Below are positions 50,973-59,122 of a DNA stretch of 64,000 nucleotides, piece by piece. Origin of the DNA: Chloroflexota bacterium (GTDB lineage: Bacteria; Chloroflexota; Anaerolineae; UBA4142). The position numbers were made by a program, and so were the translations under genes. Below the pieces are notes generated by a model that was given only the letters and a program-made list of their open reading frames with translations, ran no database searches and was not told the DNA's origin. Numbering within the stretch: the stretch's first letter is position 1; each line of letters opens with the position of its first letter. Location of the stretch: NCBI GenBank assembly GCA_016208315.1, contig JACQYF010000075.1, positions 32,871 to 96,870 of the forward strand. Direction: 5' to 3'.

Positions 50973-51882
50973 TCCGAGAGCCAACCTCGCGGAGGCGCGC
51001 CAACCCGCCGGCACGGAGCCATTTCAAACCTACGCCTCGGCGCGCGGTGCGAGCGATCTCTGGCGCAGATTTCGTCGCCGTCACTCTGCCATGTTTGGGT
51101 TGGCGATTCTCGTGCTCTTGTTCGCCCTCAGTTGGCTTGTGCCGTTGTTTTCGAGAGAGGACCCCGAAAGACTTAAACTCTCGCAGGCATTGATCGCGCC
51201 CGGCGCGCAGTTCTGGCTGGGAACTGATTATCTGGGGCGCGATTTGTTCACGCGTTTGCTCTATGGGGCCCGCCTATCGCTGACGATTGGTTTTCTCGCC
51301 GTTGGATTCGGTCTCGCGGTCGGAGTGCCGTTAGGCGCCATCTCCGGTTACTATGGCAAATGGGCCGACTTGATTATTCAACGCATTGCGGATATATTAC
51401 TCTCGTTCCCCAGCTTTCTGCTGGCCCTGTCGCTCGTCGCGATGCTCGGCGTCGGATTGCAGAATGTTGTCATCTCGGTTGGCATCAGCGCGGTCCCGTC
51501 GTTTATTCGTCTCGTGCGCGGGTCGGTGTTGGTCATTCGCGAGCAAACGTATATCGAAGCTGCGCGTTCGATTGGTGTGCGCGATGCCAGAATCATTTTG
51601 CTGCACGTTCTGCCCAACGCGGTGGCGCCGGTTATTGTGCAAGCCACGCTCAATCTAGGTTCCGCGATTTTGATTGCCGCGGGGCTTGGCTTTCTAGGTT
51701 TGGGCGTGCAGCCGCCGACGCCCGAATGGGGCTCGATGCTGGGCGAGGGGCGCAATTATATTTTTAGCCATCCCTACATGGCAACCTTTCCGGGGCTGGC
51801 AATCTTTTTCGCCGTGCTCGGCTTTAATCTGTTGGGGGATGGGCTGCGGGACGCGCTCGACCCGCGGCTCAGACACGTCTAG
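50965..51882 (+). CDS. Dipeptide ABC transporter permease DppC-like
   Basis: This 305-residue protein has an N-terminal basic region with a hydrophobic helix, then LGTDYLGRDLFTRLLYGARLS, SGYYGKWADLIIQRIADILLSFP and the EAA loop AARSIGVRDARIILLHVLPN, typical of DppC. It forms the second half of the channel with the DppB-like protein. Its ATG overlaps the stop of that gene. The C-terminal segment LGLGVQPPTPEWGSMLGEGR is also conserved. Confidence 0.88.
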   Translation: MDNPRANLAEARQPAGTEPFQTYASARGASDLWRRFRRRHSAMFGLAILVLLFALSWLVPLFSREDPERLKLSQALIAPGAQFWLGTDYLGRDLFTRLLYGARLSLTIGFLAVGFGLAVGVPLGAISGYYGKWADLIIQRIADILLSFPSFLLALSLVAMLGVGLQNVVISVGISAVPSFIRLVRGSVLVIREQTYIEAARSIGVRDARIILLHVLPNAVAPVIVQATLNLGSAILIAAGLGFLGLGVQPPTPEWGSMLGEGRNYIFSHPYMATFPGLAIFFAVLGFNLLGDGLRDALDPRLRHV

Positions 51883-51887
51883 GAAAA

Positions 51888-51932
51888 GTTCCCATGAGTT
51901 CCTCAGAGAAATTCAGAGGAACTCATGGGAAC
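51888..51932. terminator. Perfect 17-bp hairpin after the permease genes
   Basis: Arms 51888-51904 and 51916-51932 (GTTCCCATGAGTTCCTC and its complement) flank an 11-base loop. It lies between the DppC-like and M20 peptidase genes and may end or weaken the transcript. Confidence 0.7.
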
Positions 51933-51948
51933 TCACGTTGGAGACTAT

Positions 51949-53319
51949 ATGTCTAATCTGAATCACGCCATTGAGTTGATCAAGAGTCATCACGAGCAGT
52001 ATCTGGCAGAATTGATCGAGTTCGCCGCGATTCCCAGCATTTCGACGCTTTCGGCGCACAAGCCCGATATGCAGCGCGCGGCGGAATGGGCCGCGCAGCA
52101 ACTGAAAGGGATGAGTTTTTCGAATGTAGCCATTCTGCCCACGCGCGGGCATCCGGTCGCGTATGGCGAATGGCTCAATGTGCCGGGCAAGCCCACCGTG
52201 CTGGTCTACGGGCATTATGACGTGCAACCCGTGGACCCGCTGAACGAGTGGTTATCGCCACCGTTTGAGCCAACGGTGCGTGGCGAAAATCTGTATGCCC
52301 GCGGCGCGTCCGATATGAAGGGCAACGTCCACGCATTTCTCAAAGCGCTTCAATCTCTGATTACGTCCGGTGGGTTGCCGATCAATGTCAAGGTCATCGT
52401 CGAAGGCGAGGAGGAAATCGGCTCGCCCAGTCTCGACGCGTTTGTGCAGGAGCATCGAGAAAAACTGGCGTGCGACATCGCCCTCAACGCCGACTCGGGA
52501 ATCCAAAAGCCCGACCAGCCATCGCTCGTCTACGGGCTGCGCGGGTTATCGTACTTTGAATTGTGGGTCTATGGCCCAGAGCACGATCTGCATTCGGGTG
52601 TGTTTGGGGGATCGCTCCACAACCCGGCTCAAGCGTTGTGCGAATTGGTTGCCGGTATGCACGATGCGAACGGACATATCACCCTGCCGGGATTCTACGA
52701 CAAGGTTCGCGTCCTCTCTGAGGATGAGAGTTCCGACCTTGCGCATCTCCCGCACTCGGATGAAGAGTGGCGCAAGATGACGGGCGCACCCCAGCTCTAC
52801 GGCGAGAAGGACTATTCGACTCTTGAACGACTCGGCGCGCGCCCGACCTTGGAAGTCAACGGACTCCTCTCAGGATTTACCGGCGAAGGCGCCAAGACGG
52901 TCCTGCCGGCTAAAGCGATGGCCAAGATCTCGATGCGGCTGGTTCCCTATCAGGACGATACGGAAATCGCGCAGCAACTGCGCGACTATCTCGAACAGAA
53001 CGCCCCAGCGACGGTGCGTTGGGAATTGAGGACAATTTCCACGTGTTCGCCCGTCCTTGTCAAGCGTGATACCACGGGCGCACGCGCGGCGGCCGCCGCA
53101 TTGGAAGAAACGTTTGGAGTCAGGCCGGTGTTCGTGTTGCAAGGCGGCAGTGTGCCAGTTGTCAGCATGATTCAGACGCGGCTCGGAGTGGATTCGGTCC
53201 TCTTGGGCTTTGGTCTGCCCGACGACAACCTGCACGCGCCGAATGAAAAGCTGCACCTACCTACGTACTATCGAGGGATCGAAGCATTCACGCGTTTCTT
53301 TGCGCGAGTGGGAGGGTGA
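51949..53319 (+). CDS. M20 family metallopeptidase (dipeptidase)
   Basis: This 456-residue enzyme has the zinc-ligand motifs GHYDVQPVDP, RGASDMKGNV and EGEEEIGSPSLD, plus LHSGVFGG in the dimerisation lid, typical of M20 dipeptidases. It would hydrolyse dipeptides taken up by the neighbouring transporter. The start ATG 51949 lies after the hairpin; a longer in-frame ATG at 51925 is within it. No strong ribosome site is visible. Confidence 0.88.
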   Translation: MSNLNHAIELIKSHHEQYLAELIEFAAIPSISTLSAHKPDMQRAAEWAAQQLKGMSFSNVAILPTRGHPVAYGEWLNVPGKPTVLVYGHYDVQPVDPLNEWLSPPFEPTVRGENLYARGASDMKGNVHAFLKALQSLITSGGLPINVKVIVEGEEEIGSPSLDAFVQEHREKLACDIALNADSGIQKPDQPSLVYGLRGLSYFELWVYGPEHDLHSGVFGGSLHNPAQALCELVAGMHDANGHITLPGFYDKVRVLSEDESSDLAHLPHSDEEWRKMTGAPQLYGEKDYSTLERLGARPTLEVNGLLSGFTGEGAKTVLPAKAMAKISMRLVPYQDDTEIAQQLRDYLEQNAPATVRWELRTISTCSPVLVKRDTTGARAAAAALEETFGVRPVFVLQGGSVPVVSMIQTRLGVDSVLLGFGLPDDNLHAPNEKLHLPTYYRGIEAFTRFFARVGG

Positions 53320-53344
53320 TCCGCGCCATTCGTGGAAAAATCCT

Positions 53345-53866
53345 ATGCCGGTCAAATTCTGCGCGCAGTGCGGTAGCGAACTCGTAACCGGAAGCGAATC
53401 GGGGCGCGAGCGCCCGATGTGCCCGCGCTGCGGCTACATCGTCTATCGCAACCCCGTGCCGGTCGCGCTTGTGGTCACGACGCGTGACGACAAGTTGTTG
53501 CTCGTCCATCGCGTGAACGCGCCGTTGGCGGGCTATTGGGCACCGCCCGCGGGCTATGTCGAGATTGACGAGTCGCTCGAAGAAGGCGCGGCGCGGGAAG
53601 TCAAAGAGGAAACCGGTTTCGACGTCGTCGTGGACAAACTGCTGCGCGTGTACAGTCGCGCGAACGTGGGTATCATGCTGGTTACGTTCGCGGCCCACGT
53701 TGTCGGCGGCGAGATGGCCCCGCAAGCGCACGAAGTGGCGGAGGCGCGCTTTTTCGCGCGCGATGAACTGCCCGCCCAGCCGCCGCCCACCGACGGCAAA
53801 CCGCTTGACTATTGGTTCTACGCGGTGGCCAAAGGGATTTTAGTGGAGTTCGAGCGCAAGGGGTAG
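53345..53866 (+). CDS. NUDIX hydrolase with N-terminal zinc ribbon
   Basis: This 173-residue protein begins with a Cys4 ribbon (FCAQCGSEL and MCPRCGYIVY) followed by a NUDIX domain whose box reads GYVEIDESLEEGAAREVKEE. Members hydrolyse nucleoside diphosphate derivatives such as NADH, ADP-ribose or nucleotide sugars; the exact substrate is not clear. It ends a long plus-strand run and converges on the ligase pseudogene. Confidence 0.85.
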   Translation: MPVKFCAQCGSELVTGSESGRERPMCPRCGYIVYRNPVPVALVVTTRDDKLLLVHRVNAPLAGYWAPPAGYVEIDESLEEGAAREVKEETGFDVVVDKLLRVYSRANVGIMLVTFAAHVVGGEMAPQAHEVAEARFFARDELPAQPPPTDGKPLDYWFYAVAKGILVEFERKG

Positions 53867-53878
53867 GGGGAGTTGGTC

Positions 53879-53945
53879 AGACCCGAAGGGTTTTTGCCCC
53901 ACTCCGCTTCGCTTCGGGGGTGCTTTGCAGAAACCCTTCGGGTCT
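53879..53945. terminator. Inverted repeat between convergent genes
   Basis: Arms AGACCCGAAGGGTTT (53879-53893) and its complement (53931-53945) enclose a second GC-rich segment. It probably ends both the NUDIX and the ligase transcripts. Confidence 0.7.
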
Positions 53946-53950
53946 ATGGT

Positions 53951-55046
53951 TTATTTCTTCCGCTTGTCGGTGAACCGTCGCGCTTTTAATTCAAAGCGCG
54001 GCAGCGTCTCCGGCGCGGCGAGCTGGACGCCGACGCGCAAGCCGAGACGACGATGGGCTTCGCGCGCTAGCGCATCAATCACTGCTTTTGGATTTTGATC
54101 CATCACTTCGGCTTTGATGGTCAATTCGTCCATTTCGGCGATGCGGTCCACTTCCACTGAAAATTCCGTCACCTGAGGGAATGTTCGCACGATGGCCTCG
54201 ATCGCGCTCGGAAAGATGTTGACGCCGCGCACGATCAGCATTTGGTCAATGCGACCGATGATGCCGCCATCCATCCGCACGAACGTGCGCGCGCATTCGC
54301 ACTTGTCGCGCGCCAGGCGGACTTGGTCGCCGGTGCGATACCGGATGATCGGCGAGCCGAGGCGATCAAGGTTTGTGAGAACCAGTTCTCCCTCGTCCGC
54401 CGGTTCGAGCGTTTGCGGATTGATCACCTCGGCGAAAAACTCGCCTTCGTTCAAATGCACGCCGCACTGCGCCAAGCACGTGAAACCGAATGCGCCAATC
54501 TCGGTGGCGCCCGTGTGATCGTACAACTTGGCGCCCCACGATTCTTCGATGCGCGCTTTGGTACCTGGAATGCTGCCCCCCGGTTCCCCCGCGACGACAA
54601 TGCTACGCACGGCCGAATCGCGAATATTGATATTCTCTTTCTTCGCGACCTCCGCGAGATGCAGCGCGTAACTCGGCGTGCAGCACAACGCCGTCGCGCC
54701 GAGGTCAATCAGGTTCTGCAAGCGTTGAGCCGAATCCTGCGCGCCGCCCGTTCGCGTGAGCGCCCCGATCTTTTCCGAGCCGCCCCACCCCGCCCCCCAC
54801 GCGATGAACGGGCCGACAGCAAACGCGAAAAAGATCTTGCTTGCGCGTAAACGGCAGGCATCGCATGTCGTCAAGCGATTTGAACTCGCGCGCATCCGTG
54901 ATTCCAGAGTCGCGCAGTTTCTGCCCGTAGAACGGATTCGACGCGAGCACTTGATTCAAGAGTGCCTGCATCCGCGCCGTCTGATGCAACTCCAAATTCT
55001 CGCGACCTGCCGTTTCGATCTCGCGGTCGAAATACGTAACGTCCAT
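53951..55046 (-). pseudogene. Phenylacetate-CoA ligase-like gene with internal deletion and frameshift
   Basis: Two frames together resemble PaaK-type ligases. The first (ATG 55046 to about 54827) gives YFDREIETAGRENLELHQTA and CLPFTRKQDLF. The second (about 54835 to 53951) resumes at GPFIAWGAGWGGSEKIGAL and continues to the end with LCCTPSYALHLAEVA, GATEIGAFGF and RIDQMLIVRGVNIFPSAIEA. Between them some 60-70 residues are missing, including the SSGTTG ATP-binding loop, and the frame changes. It cannot make a working ligase. It was the last gene of the 4-hydroxybenzoyl-CoA reductase operon, ten bases after the preceding stop, and may once have activated 4-hydroxybenzoate or phenylacetate. Confidence 0.8.
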
Positions 55047-55056
55047 TGGCTCCCCC

Positions 55057-56031
55057 CTATTTGACTTTGTTTAGCGCCCGTTCCACGTACACTCGCACCA
55101 TCTTTTTGCGCCACGCGTAGGCGGCGTCGGCATTGTCCATCGGTTTGGCGGGCTTGTACGCGGCCTCCGCCGCGGCGGCGATTACGTCCGGTTCAAGCTC
55201 TTGTCCGATGAGGATTTTCTCGGCCTCGGTCGCCTCGACGGGGTGAGAAGCAATTGCGCCGAGTACGATTCGAGCGTGCTCGACGGTCCCGTTTGGCGCA
55301 AGACGCAGCGCGCAGGCCACGCCGAGGATTGGAAAATCAATCGAGCCGCGCCGTCTGAGTTTTAGGTAAGTGGACCGCATTCCATCGCTGGGAGGCAGGA
55401 TTAGGTCGGTGAGGATTTCATCGCGCGCTTTGGTCAGATAATCCATCCCATCATCGCGATAGAGCGCGGCGGCGGGAATCTCGCGCGTGCCGTTCGGGCC
55501 GACCAAGCGGACGCGCGCATCCAGCGCGATCGCTACGGGCGCGCAGTCGGTTGACGAAATGGCCCAGCAGCGAGGGCCGCCCGGCGCCACGAGACAAATG
55601 TCGCCATCCTTTTTCATGCAAAAGCCAATGGCTTTGCGCCAAAAGTAGGTTTGGTCGTAATAGTTGCAGCGCGTATCGAGACAGAGATTGCCGCCGATGG
55701 TGCCCGCGTTGCGAAGTTGCGGCGAAGAGACAAGACTCGCGGCGGTGGCTAACGCGGGATAGTGGCGTTTGATAGTTTCGTCGTTGGATAGTTGAGTCAA
55801 TGTCGTGCTCGCGCCGATGGTGAGACCGTTTCCGTTGTGGATGCCGCGCAATTCGGCTAGCCCACTCAGCCCGATGAGGAATTTCGGTTCGAATTGGCGG
55901 CGCTTCATATTCGGGAAAAGGTCGGTGCCGCCCGCGACGAGCAACGCATCGCTGCCGTAACGATCTAGCAGTTGTACCGCCTCTTCGATGCTTTTGGGGG
56001 AAAGGTATTCAAATGGTGGTAAACGCAGCAT
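55057..56031 (-). CDS. hcrB: 4-hydroxybenzoyl-CoA reductase beta (FAD) subunit
   Basis: The 324-residue protein is the FAD-binding subunit of the xanthine-oxidase family (LVAGGTDLFPNMKRRQ, LRNAGTIGGNL). It also has the extra [4Fe-4S] loop special to 4-hydroxybenzoyl-CoA reductase, with Cys122, Cys138, Cys146 and Cys155 in RCNYYDQTYFWRKAIGFC, KKDGDICLV and GPRCWA. These positions agree, as far as I recall, with the Thauera aromatica subunit. The enzyme removes the para-hydroxyl of 4-hydroxybenzoyl-CoA by reduction and yields benzoyl-CoA. AGGAAG lies ahead of the ATG. Confidence 0.88.
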   Translation of the reverse strand: MLRLPPFEYLSPKSIEEAVQLLDRYGSDALLVAGGTDLFPNMKRRQFEPKFLIGLSGLAELRGIHNGNGLTIGASTTLTQLSNDETIKRHYPALATAASLVSSPQLRNAGTIGGNLCLDTRCNYYDQTYFWRKAIGFCMKKDGDICLVAPGGPRCWAISSTDCAPVAIALDARVRLVGPNGTREIPAAALYRDDGMDYLTKARDEILTDLILPPSDGMRSTYLKLRRRGSIDFPILGVACALRLAPNGTVEHARIVLGAIASHPVEATEAEKILIGQELEPDVIAAAAEAAYKPAKPMDNADAAYAWRKKMVRVYVERALNKVK

Positions 56032-56107
56032 GGCTCTATCTTCCTCTACTCAGACGAACTCTAGTTTGCGTGCGGGTTTCCGTTGCGCCACGCCCAAACT
56101 CCCACAC

Positions 56108-58522
56108 TCACAACTGCGGGGCATTCTCCGGCGGCTCGACTTTGATCGGCTCCGGGTATTTCATATTTGGAAAATCCTTTGGACCGACGCGCGGCGCGCG
56201 CCCCTTGGCCTTTTCTTCCAGCGCTTTCAAAACCTTGTCGGGTGTGATCGGCACCTCGTCAATGCGGACACCGACCGCGTCAAAGACCGCGTTGGCAATC
56301 GCGGGCGGGACGGGGAGCAGCGGGCCCTGGCCGGCTTCTTTCGCGCCGTAGGGCCCCTCTGGATCAATCGTCTCGACCAGGATCGTTTGAATGTCGGGCG
56401 TGTCGAGCGTTGTCGGCGATTTGTAGTCAAGCATCGAAGGAATCTTGTGCATCCCTTTGCGGAACGCGGATTCTTCCATCAGCGCCTCGCCCAAACCCAT
56501 GTACGCGCTCCCCTCCGCCTGGCCGATGACGAGAAGCGGATTGATCGCGCGTCCGGCGTCATGCGCGAGATAGAGTTTATCCACGGTGACGACCCCCGTT
56601 TCGGTATCCACGCTCACCGCGGCCACGCACGCGGCGTAGCTGTACGATGGCGACGGCCCGACGCCCGATCCCTTGAACGGCCCCGCGCGCTTGGGCGGCT
56701 TGTAACTGCCGGTCCCGCTAAGCGTGCCGAATTTCGCTTCGGCGAGATTCACTGCCTGGACGAAACTCAATTGCCGATTTTCATCGTCCTCGCAGACGAT
56801 GATTCCATCGCGCATGACGAGACTCGCGGCGGGCACGAAGAGTTTTTCGGCTGCCGCCGCCAAGATTTTTTGTTTGACGCTGCGCGCGGCTTGAATGCAC
56901 GCGTTGCCCGTCATTACCGTTACGCGCGATGAATAGCTGCCGAGGTCAACGGGGGTGAGGTCGGTGTCTGCGGTGAAAACGTGAATATCGTTGGGTTTGA
57001 GTCCGAACTCTTCTGCCGCGATATATGCTAACAGCGAATCTGATCCTTGTCCAATATCGGTCGAGCCGCAAAACACCGCGACTCCGCCGCCGCGGTCCAC
57101 CTTGACGATCACGCCCGAGTGCGGCAACTCGTTCCAGTAGATCGGGAGCCCCGCGCCGGAGAGGTAGGAACTGCACGCGAGTCCCAGGCCGCGCTTTGTT
57201 CGAGATTGGAGATTGGAGATTGGAGACTTGGAATCTCTAATCTCCAATCTCTTTTCTCTCCAACCACTCGCCGCTATCACAGCGTCAATACACTCGCGCA
57301 AGCCGCAGGTTGTGATCGTGAGATGGTTGACCGTTTTGGTTCCGTCGTCAACGACGTATTTGCGGCGCATTTCGGCGGGATCGAGGCCGAGGTCGCGCGC
57401 AATCTTGTCGAGATGGATTTCCAGACCAAAGCGCGGCTGGGGGGTGCCGTGTCCACGTTTGGGACCACAGGGCGGTTTGTTAGTAAAGACGCGCAAGCCC
57501 TCGAATTTGTATGCGGGAATCTTGTAGGTGACCGTTTGCAGCGCGCCGGTGTAGTAGGTGGTAGCAATGCCGTAGGAACCGTACGCGCCGCCGTCGAGCA
57601 TCGTTTTGAAATGGAGCGCCGTAATCTGGCCATCCCTTTTTACACCACTTTTCACCCACATCAAAACCGGATGGCGGCCGCGATGGGTGTAAAAAACCTC
57701 TTCGCGCGTCAACGTGATCTTGACCGGGCGCCCGGTGAGCATCGAAAGCTTGCACGCGGCGATCTCGTGCGAGAACGGGTCGGTCTTGCCGCCGAACCCA
57801 CCGCCCACCGGCGTGGCGATGACGCGAATATGCCCGCGCGGCATCTCCAGCGTCTTTTCAAGCGCGCGGTGGACATAGTGCGGCGTCTGCGTCGAACTCC
57901 AGAGTGTCAGCCGCCCATCCGAGGAAAATTGGGCAACCGCGGCGTGCTGCTCCATCGGCAGGTGCGTGTCGCCTTCGTAGAAAAAGGTGTCCTCGCGAAC
58001 GTGATCCGCCGCTTGAAACCCCGCGGCCAAATCGCCGAATTCGAGTGAGACGAACTTGTGGATGTTGTGGTGGTCGCTGTACCCGTGAATGCGCGGGAGC
58101 TTTTCGTCGAGCGCGTCGCGAATCGTCATGATTGGCGCGAGGGGTTCGTATTCGACGTCAATCAACTCGAGGGCGCGCTCGGCGGTCTCTTCGTCAATCG
58201 CCGCGACCGCCGCGACCGGATCGCCGACAAAGCGCACCTTGTCCACGCACAGTGCCTCTTCGTCTTGCGTGCTCGGCATGATGCCATATTTGATCGGCAA
58301 TGCTTTGCCGGTGATGACCGCGAAAACGCCCGGCAGTTGTTCCGCGCGAGACGTATTAATGCCGACAATGCGCGCGTGGGGGTAGACGCTGCGGAGCAGT
58401 TTGCCGTACAACATGCGCGGCAGCGAGAGGTCGTCGGCGTAGCGCGTCTCGCCGGTCACTTTTTGCATGGCATCCACTTTGAGCAGCGGCTTGCCGATGA
58501 TGGTTAGATTATTATTGTTCAT
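56108..58522 (-). CDS. hcrA: 4-hydroxybenzoyl-CoA reductase alpha (molybdenum cofactor) subunit with repeat insert
   Basis: This 804-residue molybdoprotein of the xanthine-oxidase family has GETRYADDLSLPRMLYGKLL, HAAVAQFSSDGRLTLWSSTQ, TPVGGGFGGKTDPFSHEIAA and the C-terminal EGPYGAKEAGQGPLLPVPPA with the cofactor-site Glu. A stretch after SGWREKR reads LEIRDSKSPISNLQSRTK and is encoded by a GATTGGA palindrome (57202-57252), which leaves the frame intact; the family resumes at KRGLGLACSSYLSGAG. ATG 58522 is the start; GTG 58528 is possible. It lies between the iron-sulfur and FAD subunits in one operon. Confidence 0.87.
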   Translation of the reverse strand: MNNNNLTIIGKPLLKVDAMQKVTGETRYADDLSLPRMLYGKLLRSVYPHARIVGINTSRAEQLPGVFAVITGKALPIKYGIMPSTQDEEALCVDKVRFVGDPVAAVAAIDEETAERALELIDVEYEPLAPIMTIRDALDEKLPRIHGYSDHHNIHKFVSLEFGDLAAGFQAADHVREDTFFYEGDTHLPMEQHAAVAQFSSDGRLTLWSSTQTPHYVHRALEKTLEMPRGHIRVIATPVGGGFGGKTDPFSHEIAACKLSMLTGRPVKITLTREEVFYTHRGRHPVLMWVKSGVKRDGQITALHFKTMLDGGAYGSYGIATTYYTGALQTVTYKIPAYKFEGLRVFTNKPPCGPKRGHGTPQPRFGLEIHLDKIARDLGLDPAEMRRKYVVDDGTKTVNHLTITTCGLRECIDAVIAASGWREKRLEIRDSKSPISNLQSRTKRGLGLACSSYLSGAGLPIYWNELPHSGVIVKVDRGGGVAVFCGSTDIGQGSDSLLAYIAAEEFGLKPNDIHVFTADTDLTPVDLGSYSSRVTVMTGNACIQAARSVKQKILAAAAEKLFVPAASLVMRDGIIVCEDDENRQLSFVQAVNLAEAKFGTLSGTGSYKPPKRAGPFKGSGVGPSPSYSYAACVAAVSVDTETGVVTVDKLYLAHDAGRAINPLLVIGQAEGSAYMGLGEALMEESAFRKGMHKIPSMLDYKSPTTLDTPDIQTILVETIDPEGPYGAKEAGQGPLLPVPPAIANAVFDAVGVRIDEVPITPDKVLKALEEKAKGRAPRVGPKDFPNMKYPEPIKVEPPENAPQL
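57202..57252. repeat. Inverted GATTGGA-word array translated inside the hcrA-like gene
   Basis: Forward words (57202-57226) face reverse words (57232-57252) in a hairpin whose translation adds about 20 residues without breaking the frame. Confidence 0.9.
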
Positions 58523-58538
58523 GGTCACGTTTGATCCA

Positions 58539-58599
58539 GTAAAACGTAAAACGTAATGACTTGCCAGTAGCAGTTTACGTTTTACGATTTACGTTTTAC
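58539..58599. repeat. Inverted ACGTAAA-word array
   Basis: Forward GTAAAACGTAAAACGTAA (58539-58556) faces TTTACGTTTTACGATTTACG (from 58574). It covers the spacer between the alpha and gamma reductase genes and the last codons of the latter. Same word family as at 1719-1771. Confidence 0.88.
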
Positions 58600-59049
58600 A
58601 ACGCGTTCCACCGCCTCGTAAATCTTGCTGTACCCCGTGCAGCGGCAGAGGTTGCCGGAGAGCGCGTGTTGTATCTCCGGGCGGGAGGGATGCGGATTCT
58701 TGTCGAGCAAGGATTTCGAGGAGAGCAACATGCCGGGGGTGCAATAGCCGCACTGCGCCGCGCCGAGTTCGGCAAACGCGGTTTGCAGCGGATGCGGCGT
58801 CGCGCCCTCGGCCATCCCTTCGGCAGTCGTGATCTCGCGGCCCTGCAACTCGACGGGTAGCGCGAGGCAGGACAGGACCGGCTCGCCGTCCACGAGCACG
58901 GTACATGTGCCGCACTCGCCGAGTTCGCAACCGTGCTTGGTTCCGGTCAGGTTCAAGTCCTCACGCAGCACTTCGAGCAATGTCTTGTTTACGGACACGT
59001 ATACTTGGTGGTCTTGGCCGTTGACACGGAGATGCAAAACTTGTTTCAT
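58582..59049 (-). CDS. hcrC: 4-hydroxybenzoyl-CoA reductase gamma ([2Fe-2S]) subunit
   Basis: The 155-residue protein has the two [2Fe-2S] clusters of the xanthine-oxidase small subunit: GCELGECGTCTVLVDG with a further Cys in LSCLAL, and QCGYCTPGML with NLCRCTGY. It passes electrons to the molybdenum site. ATG 59049 directly precedes the beta strand KQVLHLRVNG; an ATG at 59058 is also possible, and a longer frame only reads the adjacent repeat. The C-terminal residues EAVERVVKRKS are partly encoded by the neighbouring repeat array. Confidence 0.87.
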   Translation of the reverse strand: MKQVLHLRVNGQDHQVYVSVNKTLLEVLREDLNLTGTKHGCELGECGTCTVLVDGEPVLSCLALPVELQGREITTAEGMAEGATPHPLQTAFAELGAAQCGYCTPGMLLSSKSLLDKNPHPSRPEIQHALSGNLCRCTGYSKIYEAVERVVKRKS

Positions 59050-59063
59050 CTGCTCCATCCATG

Positions 59064-59111
59064 AGAATAGAGATTGGAGATTGGAGATTGCCAATCTCCA
59101 ATCTCTATTCT
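59064..59111. repeat. Inverted GATTGGA-word array
   Basis: Perfect 20-base arms (59064-59083 and 59092-59111) around eight bases, composed of AGAGATTGG words. It lies between the regulator stop and the gamma-subunit start. Confidence 0.92.
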
Positions 59112-59122
59112 CCAATCTCTAA

